Source: Amblyornis subalaris
Taxonomy: Eukaryota; Chordata; Aves; Passeriformes; Ptilonorhynchidae
DNA length: 64,000 nucleotides
Reading direction: 5' to 3'
NCBI GenBank assembly: GCA_018881555.1
Contig: JACAXG010000032.1
Span: 2,926,837-2,990,836, forward strand
Of the stretch, positions 12,401 through 24,735 are shown piece after piece (positions within the stretch are counted from its first letter, which is position 1; each line of letters starts with the position of its first letter). The notes beneath the pieces are model-generated. The model was not told where the DNA came from. It worked only from the letters and a program-made list of their open reading frames with translations, and did no database searches. The position numbers and the translations under genes were made by a program.

Positions 12401-14105
12401 GAAAACAATATCAGGTGCTACAGCTACTTCCAGCTATGAAAGAATATATTATAAACAAGCATTTTATAAGCACAACATTTCAACGTCCATTTTGTTCAAA
12501 TCTGTCCCACTATAGGGAGTGTTGCCATTTTTCAGATTCATCCTGGTCATAACCACTATCCCATACCAGTTTTTAGACAAAAAAATATTGCAGGCCTTCA
12601 AACAGCTCCTTAGTGAGCATCACTACAGCACATACAGATTCATGTAGTATTTTAGAAGTCAGTTTCACAAAAATCTGTACTGATACAGTACCTGTTTAGC
12701 AAAGTTTTTAAAACGTTATGTGATCATCATGTATTCTTTGCTAGTAGAGAAAAACCAAGAAGCACATCACCCAAGAAAGCTTAAAATTCTGGTGAAGTTT
12801 CTTCAGTTCAAACATGAGCTGGCAAAGGAGTGAAGACAACTGCAGACAGCTTTAACCTGGATAAATGTATGTCAATTTGACTCCATCTATGCCATTTTGA
12901 AAGATGGCTGAGCTAAGTTACATTCCCTCGCATTTGCCAAGGTCTAAATTTGAGATCTTTGAGCTCAGCTGGTCATCCATAACCTGCTGAGCTGGAGTAA
13001 TATATCTGTAGTTTGAGCCTTCATCTGCCTCGTGCTAAGAATCTTGAGGATGAGGACAGCTAGAGAGACCTAGGTATTAACTAAATTTCTTGGAAAGATA
13101 AAACATGCAGCCCAACAGCAGCTAGATAATAAGCAAGAAGGCCTTGTAATGACAAGGGGTAATCTTCTGGCTGAGCCAGTGCCAAAAATACATCAATATG
13201 GTTAACGCANGAAAAATGACAGGAAAAAACAGCAAAAGTGGGGAAACTGCTGAGACAAATACAATTAAAATAGACATCCTGCACTGAATGGGACTAACTG
13301 ATGAAAATACATTTCCATCTCTCTTGTGGCAACTATTCTGGAGAAAAACACTGCCTGATTTTTCACTTAGGAAAGAAATCTGGAATCCACTCCAGGATTC
13401 ATGNTCCTATATTTAAACCTCCATTTGAGTAGGTTAGAAGTTCTCATTTCCATCCAACATTCTGGATTTTTATCTTTGTGGTGAATGCTCTTTGGCAATG
13501 TGATATAAATAACAACAAATTCCCTCTTGGCTATACATCCCTTCTTTATATGCACTGGACGTGTCTAGTGGCACCAACACCCTTGGAAAAGAGGCACTTT
13601 ACCTCTGAACACAGCGAGGTCTGATCTTTCCTGCAGTTGTAAGCGGGCTTATTGCCCTGTGCTCTTAATTTTTAGCAGGTGGATTTTTCTAGCTACCCAG
13701 GCTCCACCTTTCGAGTGCTGCTGTTTCCTGCAGTGCAGCTGCCAGATGCAAACCCATGGGTGGTTTTGTGTGAGTCATAGACTGACAATTCNTTGCACTA
13801 CTGTGCTGAATATCCAAAGCATTTTGACACCCTCCAGGATGAAAGGTGCAATGTAATATGATTATCATGACTGTACCATCGATCCCTGCTGAAAGTGTCG
13901 GAAGGATTCTTCATTATCTTGTTAGCTAGGGTTTGCTATTTTAATTATCCTCTTAGCTTCACTTTCTTCCTTTAGATCTCTTCGCTATTGATACATCTGG
14001 CCTTTTAAAGGGCTTTTTGCTACAGGGAGAAGGTAAAGGAGCAGGGAAACCCTATGACCAGTCCTGCATGCAGGGTTACCAGGTCTAAAGACAGTAATCC
14101 CTTCA
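9456..14105. other. Noncoding DNA with one GC-rich patch
   Basis: No exon or repeat was firmly identified. About 10380-10680 is clearly richer in G+C than its surroundings and carries overlapping open frames on both strands (for example 10196-10498 and 10359-10673, minus). Frames open on both strands at once are expected from composition. Single ambiguous bases lie at 9975, 13210, 13404 and 13792. Confidence 0.5.
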
Positions 14106-14106
14106 A

Positions 14107-14166
14107 GGGCAGGGGAGGGCAGGGGAAGGGAAGGACAGGGAAGGGCAGGGAAGGCAAGGCAAGGGA
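14107..14166 (+). repeat. G-rich purine tract with G-quadruplex motif
   Basis: Between 14107 and 14130 there are four or more runs of three to four G separated by one to three bases (GGG-CA-GGGG-A-GGG-CA-GGGG-AA-GGG). This fits the usual G3+N1-7 quadruplex rule. Further GGG runs continue to about 14165 within an imperfect GGGCA/GGGAA repeat. The 159-codon frame over this tract (14054-14533) is low-complexity at its start and is not called. Confidence 0.85.
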
Positions 14167-14170
14167 AAAA

Positions 14171-15794
14171 GCTATGTCAGCAAAGCCTGTGAAAGGAAAT
14201 CAAAGATCTCTGAACTCTTGTTATCCCTTTCTTCAGAGAAATATAAACAGTGTGTTGACCTCAGGGTCCTGCTCTAATTTTTCCTCTTTGCCTCACTCTG
14301 CTTTTACCCTGCCAATCATGATTGTTTCAGGTAAATATATTAAACTTTGTTTGCAGATTTCCTGGTTTCAGATTATTGAGCCTTCCAGCAAGGTTCCCAA
14401 GGGCAGGATAAGAGTGCCTGGTTGGACCTACTCAGCAGCAAGTTTTTCCTTCATTTTAACACATCTTTTTATGTATAGTAATAAGAAAGTGGAGAAGGTA
14501 GGAAGAAAAATTATTAATTGGAAATTGAACTAAAGCCCATGAAATAAAGCTCTTGGATGTCTACTAAAAATCACAGCTTTGATAATGTCTTCTAACTTAA
14601 GATATAACTTATGGTATCATTCATCTTTCACTTTTCATTTCTTCAAATAAGTGCTTAAAAATAATGGCTTTCACTTTCCAAAGGAAGCAGGAAACCCAGC
14701 TGAGTACTTACTTTAGCCTTCACTTGCAAAAGAATATCATAAAGGCAATAAAAATGTGCACAGATAGCAAATGGGTGTAAAGTCAAATTTCTCAGATACG
14801 CTGTAAAAAAAAAATTATAGCCTAGACACACCAAGTGAAATTCATCTGCCTTGGCATTGGTGCCAGAGTTAGTGGCACAATTCTACATTGTCAGTAGAGT
14901 GAAATAGACACCTCCAGGAGACAATTGTTTTCATCCAGAGACAGATACATGTGACAGGTCACATGGATTGCCCTGTGGAGATACTTATTTCTCTCATTAA
15001 CTATGGAGGGATTCTACACTGACAGTTTGAAGTTTGACTATTCCATTATAGATNCCTTAAATCAGTGTGGATTCATCTCACTGAGAATGACCTTCCAATA
15101 TGAAATCCAGGTATCTAACTGATCTCTTAAAAAGGCCTAGAAGCACCAGAAAACTCTATTTAACACCAATCCATGNTCAGAAAAGAGAAAATAAAAAGGT
15201 AAAATACATTATAGGAGTTTAAAATAGAAAGCAAGAATCCAAGGGAAAGAAAATGATGACATTAAATAGGAAATATAAGGCTAGAAAGTAGCAAAAAGCT
15301 AACCTCAGCCAATACAAAGTCACCTTTGAATAGTCACAGACAGTTAATGCTGCAGGGAATGAGTTCCAGAGTCTGAAAATGTCACTTTATGCATCGTTAA
15401 AAGCACCTGTCTTCAACATAAAAATAAACAAACAAATGGAAAAATGCTACATATATTATAGCAAAAATGAACAGGGCTTTGGATTTTTCTTTTTTCAGTC
15501 TTGCAAATGCATGTTTAAGGCATTTAACTATTAAGAGAAACTCAATATTGATTTCACTTCTTTGTCTTTAAATTTTCCACCAAACAAAATTGACTATCAC
15601 TAATCAAAAAATACCCAATGTCATCTAAAATGTAACAACTGTAGCAACCATTAAATTTGCCCTTATCATAAAAAAAAAAAAAAAAATTAGAGCAAATTTC
15701 CAGTCATGACCTCTAAGGAGGTTTGGAAACAGACTGTAAAAAACAGTGGCTTTGTCAGTGGAGCCTTTCAAGAGCCAGAATTGAGATCAACATT
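14171..15794. other. Noncoding DNA
   Basis: An A run lies at 15670-15686. Two phrases (around 14825-14900 and 14990-15020) faintly recall ancient amniote repeats, too weakly to call. Confidence 0.45.
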
Positions 15795-16213
15795 ACCTTT
15801 GGAGAACAGCTAAGAACTCTGGGTTTGTCTGTTGTGGAGAAAAGGAGGCTGAAGTGCAACCTCATGGCCCTCTTACAGATTCCTGAGGAGGGGAAGTGGA
15901 GAGGGAGGTGCTGATCTCTTCTCCCTGGAATCCTGACATAGGATGTGCAGGCATAGTTTAAAGCTGGACCAGGGGAGGTCTAAACTGGACACTTGGAAGC
16001 ACTTCTTTGCTAAGAGTGTGGTCAAACACTGGAGGAGGCTTCCTAGAGAAGTGGTCAATGCCACAAGCCTGTCACTGCTTAAGAGGCATCAGGACAATGC
16101 CCTTAACATCCTTTAACTGTTGGTCAGCCCTGACATGGTCAGGCAGTTGAACTGGATGGTTGTTGTAGGTTCCTGCCAACTTAAAGATGATTTTTTTATT
16201 TGATTTGATTCTA
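15795..16213 (+). mobile_element. CR1 LINE fragment with atypical 3' tail
   Basis: From about 15795 the sequence follows the avian CR1 3' region in order: 'gttgtggagaaaaggaggctgaa', 'ctcttctccc', 'ccaggggaggtctaaactgga', 'ttctttgctaagagtgtggtcaaacactgga', 'gaactggatggttgttgtaggttcctgccaac'. About 420 bp of untranslated region and ORF2 end are present, with many substitutions and no open frame. The 3' end differs from the usual ATTCTATG repeat: it has short TGATT-type units (GATGATTTTTTTATTTGATT, then TGATT), suggesting a different CR1 subfamily or a decayed tail. Confidence 0.85.
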
Positions 16214-19200
16214 AAATCCAAGGGGTAGAGTTTGCAAAATGTGCTTGGGGAGCCAGTCCAGCAACAAGAGAGTCATGGGACCAAAGGAGAGCAAGCAGGA
16301 GGAAGCCTGACTCTGAAGCTTTCCAGTTCTGACAAGGTGTTAAGAAGGGGTGAACACAGCTGGCAGCCCCAGCAGTTATTCCATACTTGCATGGNTAGGA
16401 TATCCTCCTGCGAAAAGGGTGAAGGGTTTCAATCCACTGGTTCACCTCCAGACCAAACATTCTTGTGCCTTGCGTAATGAACAATGTCACTGCTTTCCAA
16501 GAAATGAAGGCTGCTCAGCTTGTCAGGATCACAGTGTGTCTGAGCATCCAGGATAAGCTCAAGATACCCATTAGCAGAAAAAAAGGGGACTGAGATCCTA
16601 ATTGGTTTCGCCTGAGTCATTCTGCTGATGACAAACATTAACATTTGAAGCATCTAATATCAAGACCTGAATATCAAGTCCTGTCTGTATTGAGTGGGAC
16701 TGCACTGTTATATGCCACAATAAAAAAACCCCAAGTTTTGATGTTTTCCAGAGTTCTTTTCCAAACCTCCTTAAGGGTCAAATACCTTTTACCTCCTTGA
16801 ATGTATCAGGCACAGACAAGAGTTCAGCTGTACAAGCTGCTTCTTAAGGCTGCTATTTTTAATGCAACTTGAATTTAGATGCAGCTTGTATCTACGTGGT
16901 TGTGAAGGCAAAATAACTTCACCGAGGTGTCTTCTTAAGAAGAAACTGTAACTCTCATTTAGTCTGCAGGTATTTTGCTGCTGACTTCAATAGGAGTTTA
17001 GGCTTCAGGTTTTCAGCTTGNGTGACCTAAATGTCAGTATCATCAATCACTTGATTTCTCAGTTTACCTCATTATTGTTCAAACAGTTTTATTTATCTAT
17101 TTCCTGCCTCCACTTAATAATATATGTAATGTATTTTGAAAATTAGTTTTTGAAAAACACAAAACAAGGAGTGAAAACAGGACCTCCTATTGCCTCTTCA
17201 AGTAATCAAAAGCTGAATCTAAATAGTTCTGTGGCAACAGGCTGAGAAAAGTGTATTTTCAATTACTTTTTTTTTTCTATGTACAAACTGCACATCCAAA
17301 TCACATTTCGTGAATAAGTAAACAATTTAATTTGGTTGTGGTTTGTTGTTTTGCTTTTTGGGTTTCTTGTGGGTTTTTTTTTTTGGAGGGGTGTGGTTTT
17401 CTATTTTCTTTTTGTGTAGGAAATAATCAAGAAGAAATGGGGAATAATCAAATGCACCCAGCATCAGCAAACTTTTCTCATTACACTCTGAGCAATAGCA
17501 AGATGGGGAAAATAGCAGAGTCATTATGTCTGATGAGTATAATTATACTTTTTTGAAAAAGGGGCGAAATCTAGGTTTATCGCTACATCTGTTTGGTTTT
17601 TTTAAGAGACACCTTTAAATTCTGCTGAACATGCAGCAGCAGAAAAATTATTCCTTCTCGCTGTTTGATGGCCTCCAGTAATGCTTAAGAAAAATTGTTT
17701 TCCATTCCACTGAACTGTAAAATAAACAAAACAAACCCTTCACTAAATGCTCTAAAGGCCAAAGGGTCTCAATGAATGAACTTCAAATGGCTGCTTTGCT
17801 CCTCATAGGAAAAATCCATTATGTGATTGTGTTTAGAAATAGTCTAGCATATTTTGGGTGCTATAGCATTTTAAAATAATAAGGTTTGGAAATAAATAAT
17901 AAACTGGTGAAGAGGCAGAAAGTAAGTTGCTCCCTAAATCTAAATATGAATGTATTTCAATGTCATTTTCTATACGCAGAGAAATGCATAGAACTAAATC
18001 AGTTCTATCATTTATAGTGAACGTTATGTTTTCCTGTACTTTTCAGCTTACTTTCATTCCTTTCATGAAAGAGAATCTCATGACCTTTTCAGTATTAGCC
18101 TCAAGACATAGCTGAGCTATTCTTTTCATATAGAAACCCAAGACCTCAGCTGGCTAGCATGAAAGCTAACTTTGCCGACAAATCTCTAAGAAAACATGTG
18201 ATAATGTTCATCTGGTTTTTGGGGATTTTTTTTTCTTTTTACTGAGGCTGTCAATGCACCTAAATTTAACAGCTTCCTGTAGTTTTTTAGGTTTAACCAG
18301 AGCCTCTGAGACCAAGCATTAATTAACATTCTGTCCCGAGTGTTAAAAGCTAATAAAAGTTCGAATATACAGCAGAATAATAAGAGTTCTGGTAAGAGAC
18401 TCTCTTTCACTGCGTCTGTTAGAAAATGTACTGCTGGTGTTTTAGTACACCTAACCTCTTATTCATCAATAGAAAATAAAATCCCTGTAGTATCTGTTCT
18501 GTTGTAAGCTCCACTAGGAGATGATTTCCAACCTCTCAGCTGGATTTCTAAAAGTTTCACTCTGAAGTTTACTTTTTATAAGGGATTTCTTTATAACAGA
18601 CAAACAATTGGGACAGAAATTTTCCCTAGAAGAGGAATATTCTCTGGTTTTGTCAAGCAGATTTCTTCTACTGGTGTATTCAAAGCCCTCAGGATTATCT
18701 ATTAACAATATCAGTGGGTAACGAAGTACAGAAGACATACTTGAAAATTTAGGGACAAACTTCACATAAGNCTCCTCAAAAAGGGCTTTGGAACAGTATC
18801 CAAGACATCTGCAGGGGTTCTTTAAAACCTACCCTTGTACCCACCTTCATTTGCAGACAGTCAGATCCAACACCTCTCTGATTCTCATCAGAGCTTCTGT
18901 CTNAGCCAATTAATTGCTTAAACAGGTCCAGCTACTGGAAAAGCCTGTTTGCAGGTCTCAGGGGGAAATGCCACTGTGCACTCCCACTGCAGCTCTTGGT
19001 AAGAGCAGAAGCCACACAGGTTTGTAGCTTTGGTAGGACGAGGTATTCAGCTGTTTGGTTTTTTTGCGTCCTTTACCAGTTGCTGTCCATCATCTTCAAA
19101 GAAAACTGGCAAATCAGAAAGGATTTGATCTGCAAGATGCACCCTGTGGGAGAGGAATGCAGACCAGTGCAGCTTTAACTTGCACTTTGGAAGGAGTGGC

Positions 19201-21210
19201 TATGACACATGTTTCAATGAACATTACCTGATCAGACCTTACAGGGAGCCTCTATTAATGGCATTAGACCTTCCACCAATCACACCCTGCCCATTACAGC
19301 ATGTTTGTCTGACATTAGGTGCTCTGCATAGGTTCTTTAGAAAACTACCATGAAAACCTCTTGGCTGAAGAAGTGTCAGACTACCCACACAATTGGACTG
19401 GGTATTCCTGCNGGGCAGTATGTTCTAAGCCCTGCAGGGTTCAGAAAATACAAGGTGTCGTGTGTTCATTGTAGCTCAGAAAGTGGCTGAGCAGCTGCGG
19501 AGCGAGCAGTGCTTTACTGGATAAAGGATGACACAACATCACTGCTCAGGCCATTAGAGAATCATTTCATCTAGAACAAGACTCAGAACTATGTGACACA
19601 GGACTGATCAGATGTGGAGGACAACTCAAAATACAAAGGGANCCCAATCCTGTGCGGGTATCAAAGTATGACTTGATCATAGAAGCCCATCTCACACACA
19701 CTGGCATTACTGATGAAGTGGAACAGAATTTCCTTGTGCCTATCCCTACCTAACTTATACTTGGCAACTGCTGAGCTAATATTATCAGGATATGACCGTG
19801 ATTGCTTCCAGCTCTATGCCATGTGATTGTATTTGGACATAGGGATATAGGGAAATATGAAGACCTTTAAAACTCCTGTAAAGCAGACAGGTGAAAAATT
19901 CAGTATGTATTTACACCTTGCGTGTTTTTCTAAAGTTTTTTAAGACTCTGATTGCTTGGGTTAGCATGAAGTGGGCATTAGAAGGAACAACTGAAATAAC
20001 TGTCATCAAATGAAACATCAATGATGTCAAAACCATACACATACATTTCTCTTGCAGTTTTGTCTGTAGCAGCAGCACTATTCAAACCGCTATTGAACTT
20101 GCAATACAATCTTCCCAACATGCAAGTAAACAAAGCCACACCTAATAATGCTGTTCTTTCTTGGCTTATCAGATGGATTTCTTTTCTCTACCAACAGTTA
20201 TTAAATTTTTCTATCATTCAAAGTAAACTTATGCTAATTCCAGAAAGCTCTGTTTCTGAAGGGAAAGTAAGCAAAAAACCAAACTTTCCTTCTTTGGCAT
20301 GGAAGTAGTTCTACTAATATATTAAGCTGCTACATACAATATTTAGAATTGCTACCAACTCTGAAAACTCTGATAATTCCCACAGAAATAATATGTCTGT
20401 CATATATTTCTCTTGGGTTATGGTGCCATTTGCCAACTAGGGGAGACCTTTAAAAAGAAAAGAGCTATTCAAGATTATTCTTTCAGTACTCCCACAGAAG
20501 TCAAGACCTGAGCAGCTTCTTAAATGTTGACAGAAGGCAGTATAGGACCAGTTAACACTTCAGCACATTTTTAATGCACTTTTGACCTGTAAGCTTGCTT
20601 TGGAACCCAGAATAGGATTTATACCCACTCAGTACCAATTAACTGATAGGGATATTAGAAGTAAGACCTTGCCAACACTTCCACAAGAAATTTCACATCT
20701 AAAGCAAACACATTCAGACAACATTAAACATCCTGATGGACTATGGATTTATGATTAAAATTAAAGAGACAAGTCTTATATNGCCTACAGCTATGTCAGT
20801 ATATTAACCTGTAGCAGGATATAGGCACTAGATTTCAACAATCCATACTATTCAGACCCGAAAAATGGTTAGAAACACTTTTGACTTTGTCTAAGGTTAA
20901 CTTCCTGTGTCTACACCATTTCAGATAGTGAGAGAAACTGTCAGTGGAGTTGGAGTATCCACGCTTGAGACTTGAGCACGATGTATTTTAAAAGCATAGA
21001 AGGTCCCTTAACAGCCTAAATGATAGAACCTACCTACATATAAAGCCTGCAAGCAGAGTAGGTACTTGTGGGTGGTGGTGTGAGGTGACAAGAGGTGACT
21101 ATTCACTAGGTATTTAGGGCTCTTACAGTACCCTCCCTTTTGATGATGGAAGTGCAACATTGAAATTCTTCTATATAGCTGTCCTGCAACCAGCTCAGTA
21201 TTCCTATTGA
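16214..21210. other. Noncoding DNA
   Basis: A T/G-rich low-complexity stretch lies at 17327-17400. A phrase near 16978-17005 (GACTTCAATAGGAGTTTAGG) resembles a motif common in ancient amniote repeats. Ambiguous bases occur at 16395, 17022, 18771, 18903, 19412, 19642 and 20782. No exon was supported. Confidence 0.5.
17327..17400 (+). repeat. T/G-rich low-complexity tract
   Basis: Almost entirely T and G on the plus strand (GGTTGTGGTTTGTTGTTTTG and similar), ending in a T run and GGAGGGG. Frames read through it on either strand reflect composition only. Confidence 0.7.
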
Positions 21211-21355
21211 TCACAGAGTATTCTGAGTTGGAATGGATCCACAAGGACCATGAAGTCTAATTCTTAAGTGAATGGCCCGTAAGGGGCATCAAAACCATGA
21301 CCTTGGCATTATTAGCTCTGTGTTCTAACCAATTATCCCTGTAGCCCAGNTCTGG
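21211..21355 (-). mobile_element. tRNA-Ile-derived SINE, TguSINE1-like
   Basis: Read on the minus strand, the right part (about 21350 down to 21273) is a decayed tRNA-Ile. It contains the D-arm/A-box region, an anticodon loop from the AAT class (plus strand CATTATTAG), the anticodon stem partner CCAAGGTC (plus strand GACCTTGG) and a T-arm ending before GGGCCA (plus strand TGGCCC). It is followed by a CR1-like tail whose plus strand reads TCACAGAGTATTCTGAGTTG then GAATGGATCC. A tRNA-Ile head joined to a CR1-type 3' end is the layout of the songbird family TguSINE1, presumably moved by CR1 enzymes. An intact tRNA gene is ruled out by mismatches and a CR1 tail in place of a terminator. Confidence 0.88.
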
Positions 21356-23893
21356 GCTCTGATGTAGACCTGAAAATTCAGGCCTTCAGTTCCACACAGA
21401 CAGGGCACAGAGAGGATGACATGGCCCAAAAAGACAATATTAGTGGTATTTGAAAATTTCTGTAGCAGTCTGATCTTTGAGCCATAGTTTCCTGGGTTGG
21501 GCATTTAACTTAAAGAGTAAAGTTTTGTTTTGTTTTGCTTGTTTCCACTACTAATTGATGGGTAAAGGGAAAGAGAGTGAAAAAAAATTTTGAAAGTTGT
21601 ATGTTTTCTACTGAGAGTTCATGTTACAGTCTGTGGGTTCTATTAGCATCAAACATTAAGGGCTTGAATTTTAGAGCTCTCTGTACTGGCACCTCATTTT
21701 CTTGCATTATTAAGAAAATCCGAAAGTCTCTACAGCATACGTACAAGCTTATGATTTTTCACACATTCAAATAAATAATGCAAAATGAGGAAATATCTAC
21801 AAAAGTAATCAGAAAATCAGTTTTCAATCTTACACTTAAGCAGCTTTGTGACTTGAGTCAAAATATTTAGAGCATTCAAGGGAATATTTCTGTATTAAGT
21901 AAATAAGGTTTGCTTGTTTCTATGAGAAAAGAAAATACCTTTACCAGAGGCTTCATAGTGTGATTAAGAGCAAAGTAATAGCCATTATCTTCTCAAAACT
22001 TGAAAAAAATAATTTTATTAATATTATTTTGCCTGTTCTGTTGGGAAAAAAAAAAATCAGGTTAAATCAAAATCAGGCCTCTGTGCAGGAATCTGGAAAA
22101 AAAGTGGTTCTAATATAAAATAGGTAGGTTTTGTTGGGTGTATTGCATCCCTGGTCAGTTTTGCATTCATGGCTCAATACTAGTGAAACATTTTATTTTC
22201 ACATCTTAAAAGATCATTTCAGGGCTGAACAAACACAGCAGATTCAGCAGCAGCTGGAATACAACTACTACTGTTCACCCTTTGGAAAGTTTATGAAAGC
22301 ACTGACATGGTTCTGAAATATTAAAAGGACTTCTGAAACTCAGAGAGAAAACAGCAATGTGAAATCAAGGGTCTGGTCTGGCTGAGTGGATAAAGTGCCA
22401 TCTTTTGATACCGGAGACCTAAATCTTTCAAGTCAATATGTGGTATAGAATGGCTTTTATGGTCATTGGCTAGTGGCTGTGAATTCATATCAACAAAAGT
22501 AACATAATTCAGACCAGGAGAGAGGAAGAAATCAAAGTGTAACAAGGCTTGCATTGTAAAAAGGCACAGGCACTCGCTTGGAAACAGCCTTGAACAGTAA
22601 CACCTGACCCAAAAGCTCTTGCTTCTGGGAGTGAGTTCAGATCACAATTTGCATTTGGACAATTCAGCTCCACTTAGCTCTATACACCTAACACATTTTA
22701 CACTTTGCACAGTTCCATATTTTCTATGCCTTCACCACCGTGGCACCTCAAATTTTGATGCCTGTATTTTTTTAACCCTGCGGGGTAAAGAATACTTGGG
22801 CAGAGACATTTCTAACACTTACACAGACATCTTAACTTGCACCCAGAATATCGAGAGTGTTTAAATGTGCTGGCACTAAAGCAGGAAAATCATTAGTCCA
22901 TAAAGTTNGAATTTCAGCATAGTAGCTCTGGCAGTCTTTGGGAAGCAGGCCAGCACTCCAGATCCACCTCAGGGCATGCCAGCTCATCTCATGTATGTGT
23001 TCCAGGCTCAGCCCTAAGAGAAGGCAACTTGATGCTACACTCAAGGTTCAGGCTGAGGTAAAAATGACAAAACAAAATCACTGTCTCCCTCAAGCCCTCA
23101 CCTCCCTCAGGCACATCTTTAAACATCTCTCCAAATTTTCATTGCAAGAACTTGTACAATGCTTGGGCAATATTCCTGTGTTTCATGCCTGATACCTTTG
23201 GGTACTTTTACAATTTACCAGGAAAAAAAAAGAATGCTTGTTGCTCCAACAGTTCAACAGTTATTCCCATGTGAAGTGGGAAAAGGGAACTGCTATTTAA
23301 AATTATTTTCAGTCTTCCCACCTGCTACAAACTAACAGACAGCTACCAGGCAAAAAAAAGCCCTCTCAGAACTGGATTTTTCCATGCTTCTAAGTTGATA
23401 TAATGCCATATAAGATGCAAATATGATCCGAGTAATCCCACACTAAGTTTGTATCTTAAAGATATGTCCCTATACTATAAAGATTTTTTTCAGCCCAAAG
23501 TGAAGGATCCTCTGATAGACTCAAAATAATAATAATAATTAATTTTATTTCTTATTTTAAATGACATAGATTAAATGAATAACTTTTAAAATTTAGTTTT
23601 CTGTCATGAAAATTCCTTTTGAATGCCAGAGAACACCTTCTGNGGACTGGGTTCGGTTCTATGACATAGAAAATATCATAGTAGGCAAAACAAATTTTCA
23701 TCAGATCCTGTAAACCATCTCCCTTACTGTGAAAGTTACTGTTTGTGGTCATTTAAAGAAGAAGGATAAGAAATATTCTTCTTGTATATGATTTTTTTTT
23801 AAATTATTAGTATTGTATAGGATGATCTTTTCTTCTACCTAATTTTCCAAATCTTTTATAAATCTATTTTATACTTTGTACACTACAAAAACT
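21356..23893. other. Noncoding DNA with a possible tRNA-like relic
   Basis: Contains an (AAT)n scrap at 23525-23540, A runs near 22046-22057, and a short tRNA-like stretch at 22375-22445 discussed as a finding. No gene was recognised. Confidence 0.5.
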
Positions 23894-23894
23894 T

Positions 23895-24735
23895 CAAACA
23901 ATGAATTCCAGAGTTGAAATGTGCTGTGTGAGAAAAGTGCTTCCTTACTTTCACCTTAAGCCAGAAGCATAATAATTTCCTCAATTGGCCCTCCATTCTT
24001 CAAACATTGTTAATAGAAAACATTGCAGTTCATCTACTTTTTTATTTGATATACTCTATAATTTTGTCCCTCAGTCATTTTTTATCCCCAAAGACCCATA
24101 ATCCTAGCCTAATTGCTCTTCACACAAAAACTTCATATCTAATTCTTGCTGCCTTTGTCTGTTTCAACAATTTTTCTGTTTGAAAAAGGGAGGACAGAAC
24201 TTCATACAGTATTCAGGACATGAGTTGATCCTGGTTTTATACAGAGGAAAAGTTATGTCAACTGTTCTGTTCTTGATGCTTTCTTTGTTGTCCCTATGAT
24301 CTTCAGCTTTCACTGAGAACCATTTAGCACTGAGCTAACCATAATAATTCTAAATGCCTTTCCAAAATATTTATACCTCATGTATTAATCCATGGCAGTG
24401 TAAAAATTATTAGGATTATGCTTTCTTATATCTATTACTTTTCACTTATCAGCACTGAATTTTATCTCCCATTTTATCTCTGACCACTCAAAATCACAAG
24501 TTCAGTTTACCCTTTTGTTGTCAGTATTAATTTCTGTCACTTTGAAGAGTTCTGTAGTATCAGCAAACTTGGTCACCTCACTAAGCACTTGCTTTTCCAA
24601 ATAATTTGTAACTGTGATGAAAAGTGCAGATCTTATGAAAGTTTCCTCTTCACCTGTACTGACAAGTTTTTGCATTGTGAAAAGTATTAAACTATTCCTA
24701 CACTATACTCCCCATCTTTTCACCTAGCATTCTGC
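23895..24735 (-). mobile_element. Ancient amniote CR1 LINE fragment (approx. 840 bp)
   Basis: The plus strand follows, in order, the reverse complement of a CR1 lineage familiar from turtle and crocodilian genomes: 'gaattccagagttgaaatgt', 'gtgagaaaagtgcttcctta', 'acttcatacagtattcagga', 'ggttttatacagaggaaaag', 'ggattatgctttc', 'cacttatcagcactgaattt', 'ctcccattttatctctgacc', then 'agtatcagcaaacttggtca' and 'cctcactaag'. The order is collinear and the copy is very diverged, with no open frame. This is the end of ORF2 plus 3' UTR, on the minus strand. It predates ordinary avian CR1 activity. Confidence 0.85.

Noticed and set aside
14054..14533. 159-codon plus-strand frame
   Set aside because: Opens with a glycine/lysine low-complexity part read from the G-rich tract; the rest has no recognisable similarity.
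21273..21350. Functional tRNA-Ile gene
   Set aside because: Several mismatches in arms and a CR1-like tail in place of a Pol III terminator; it is a SINE head.
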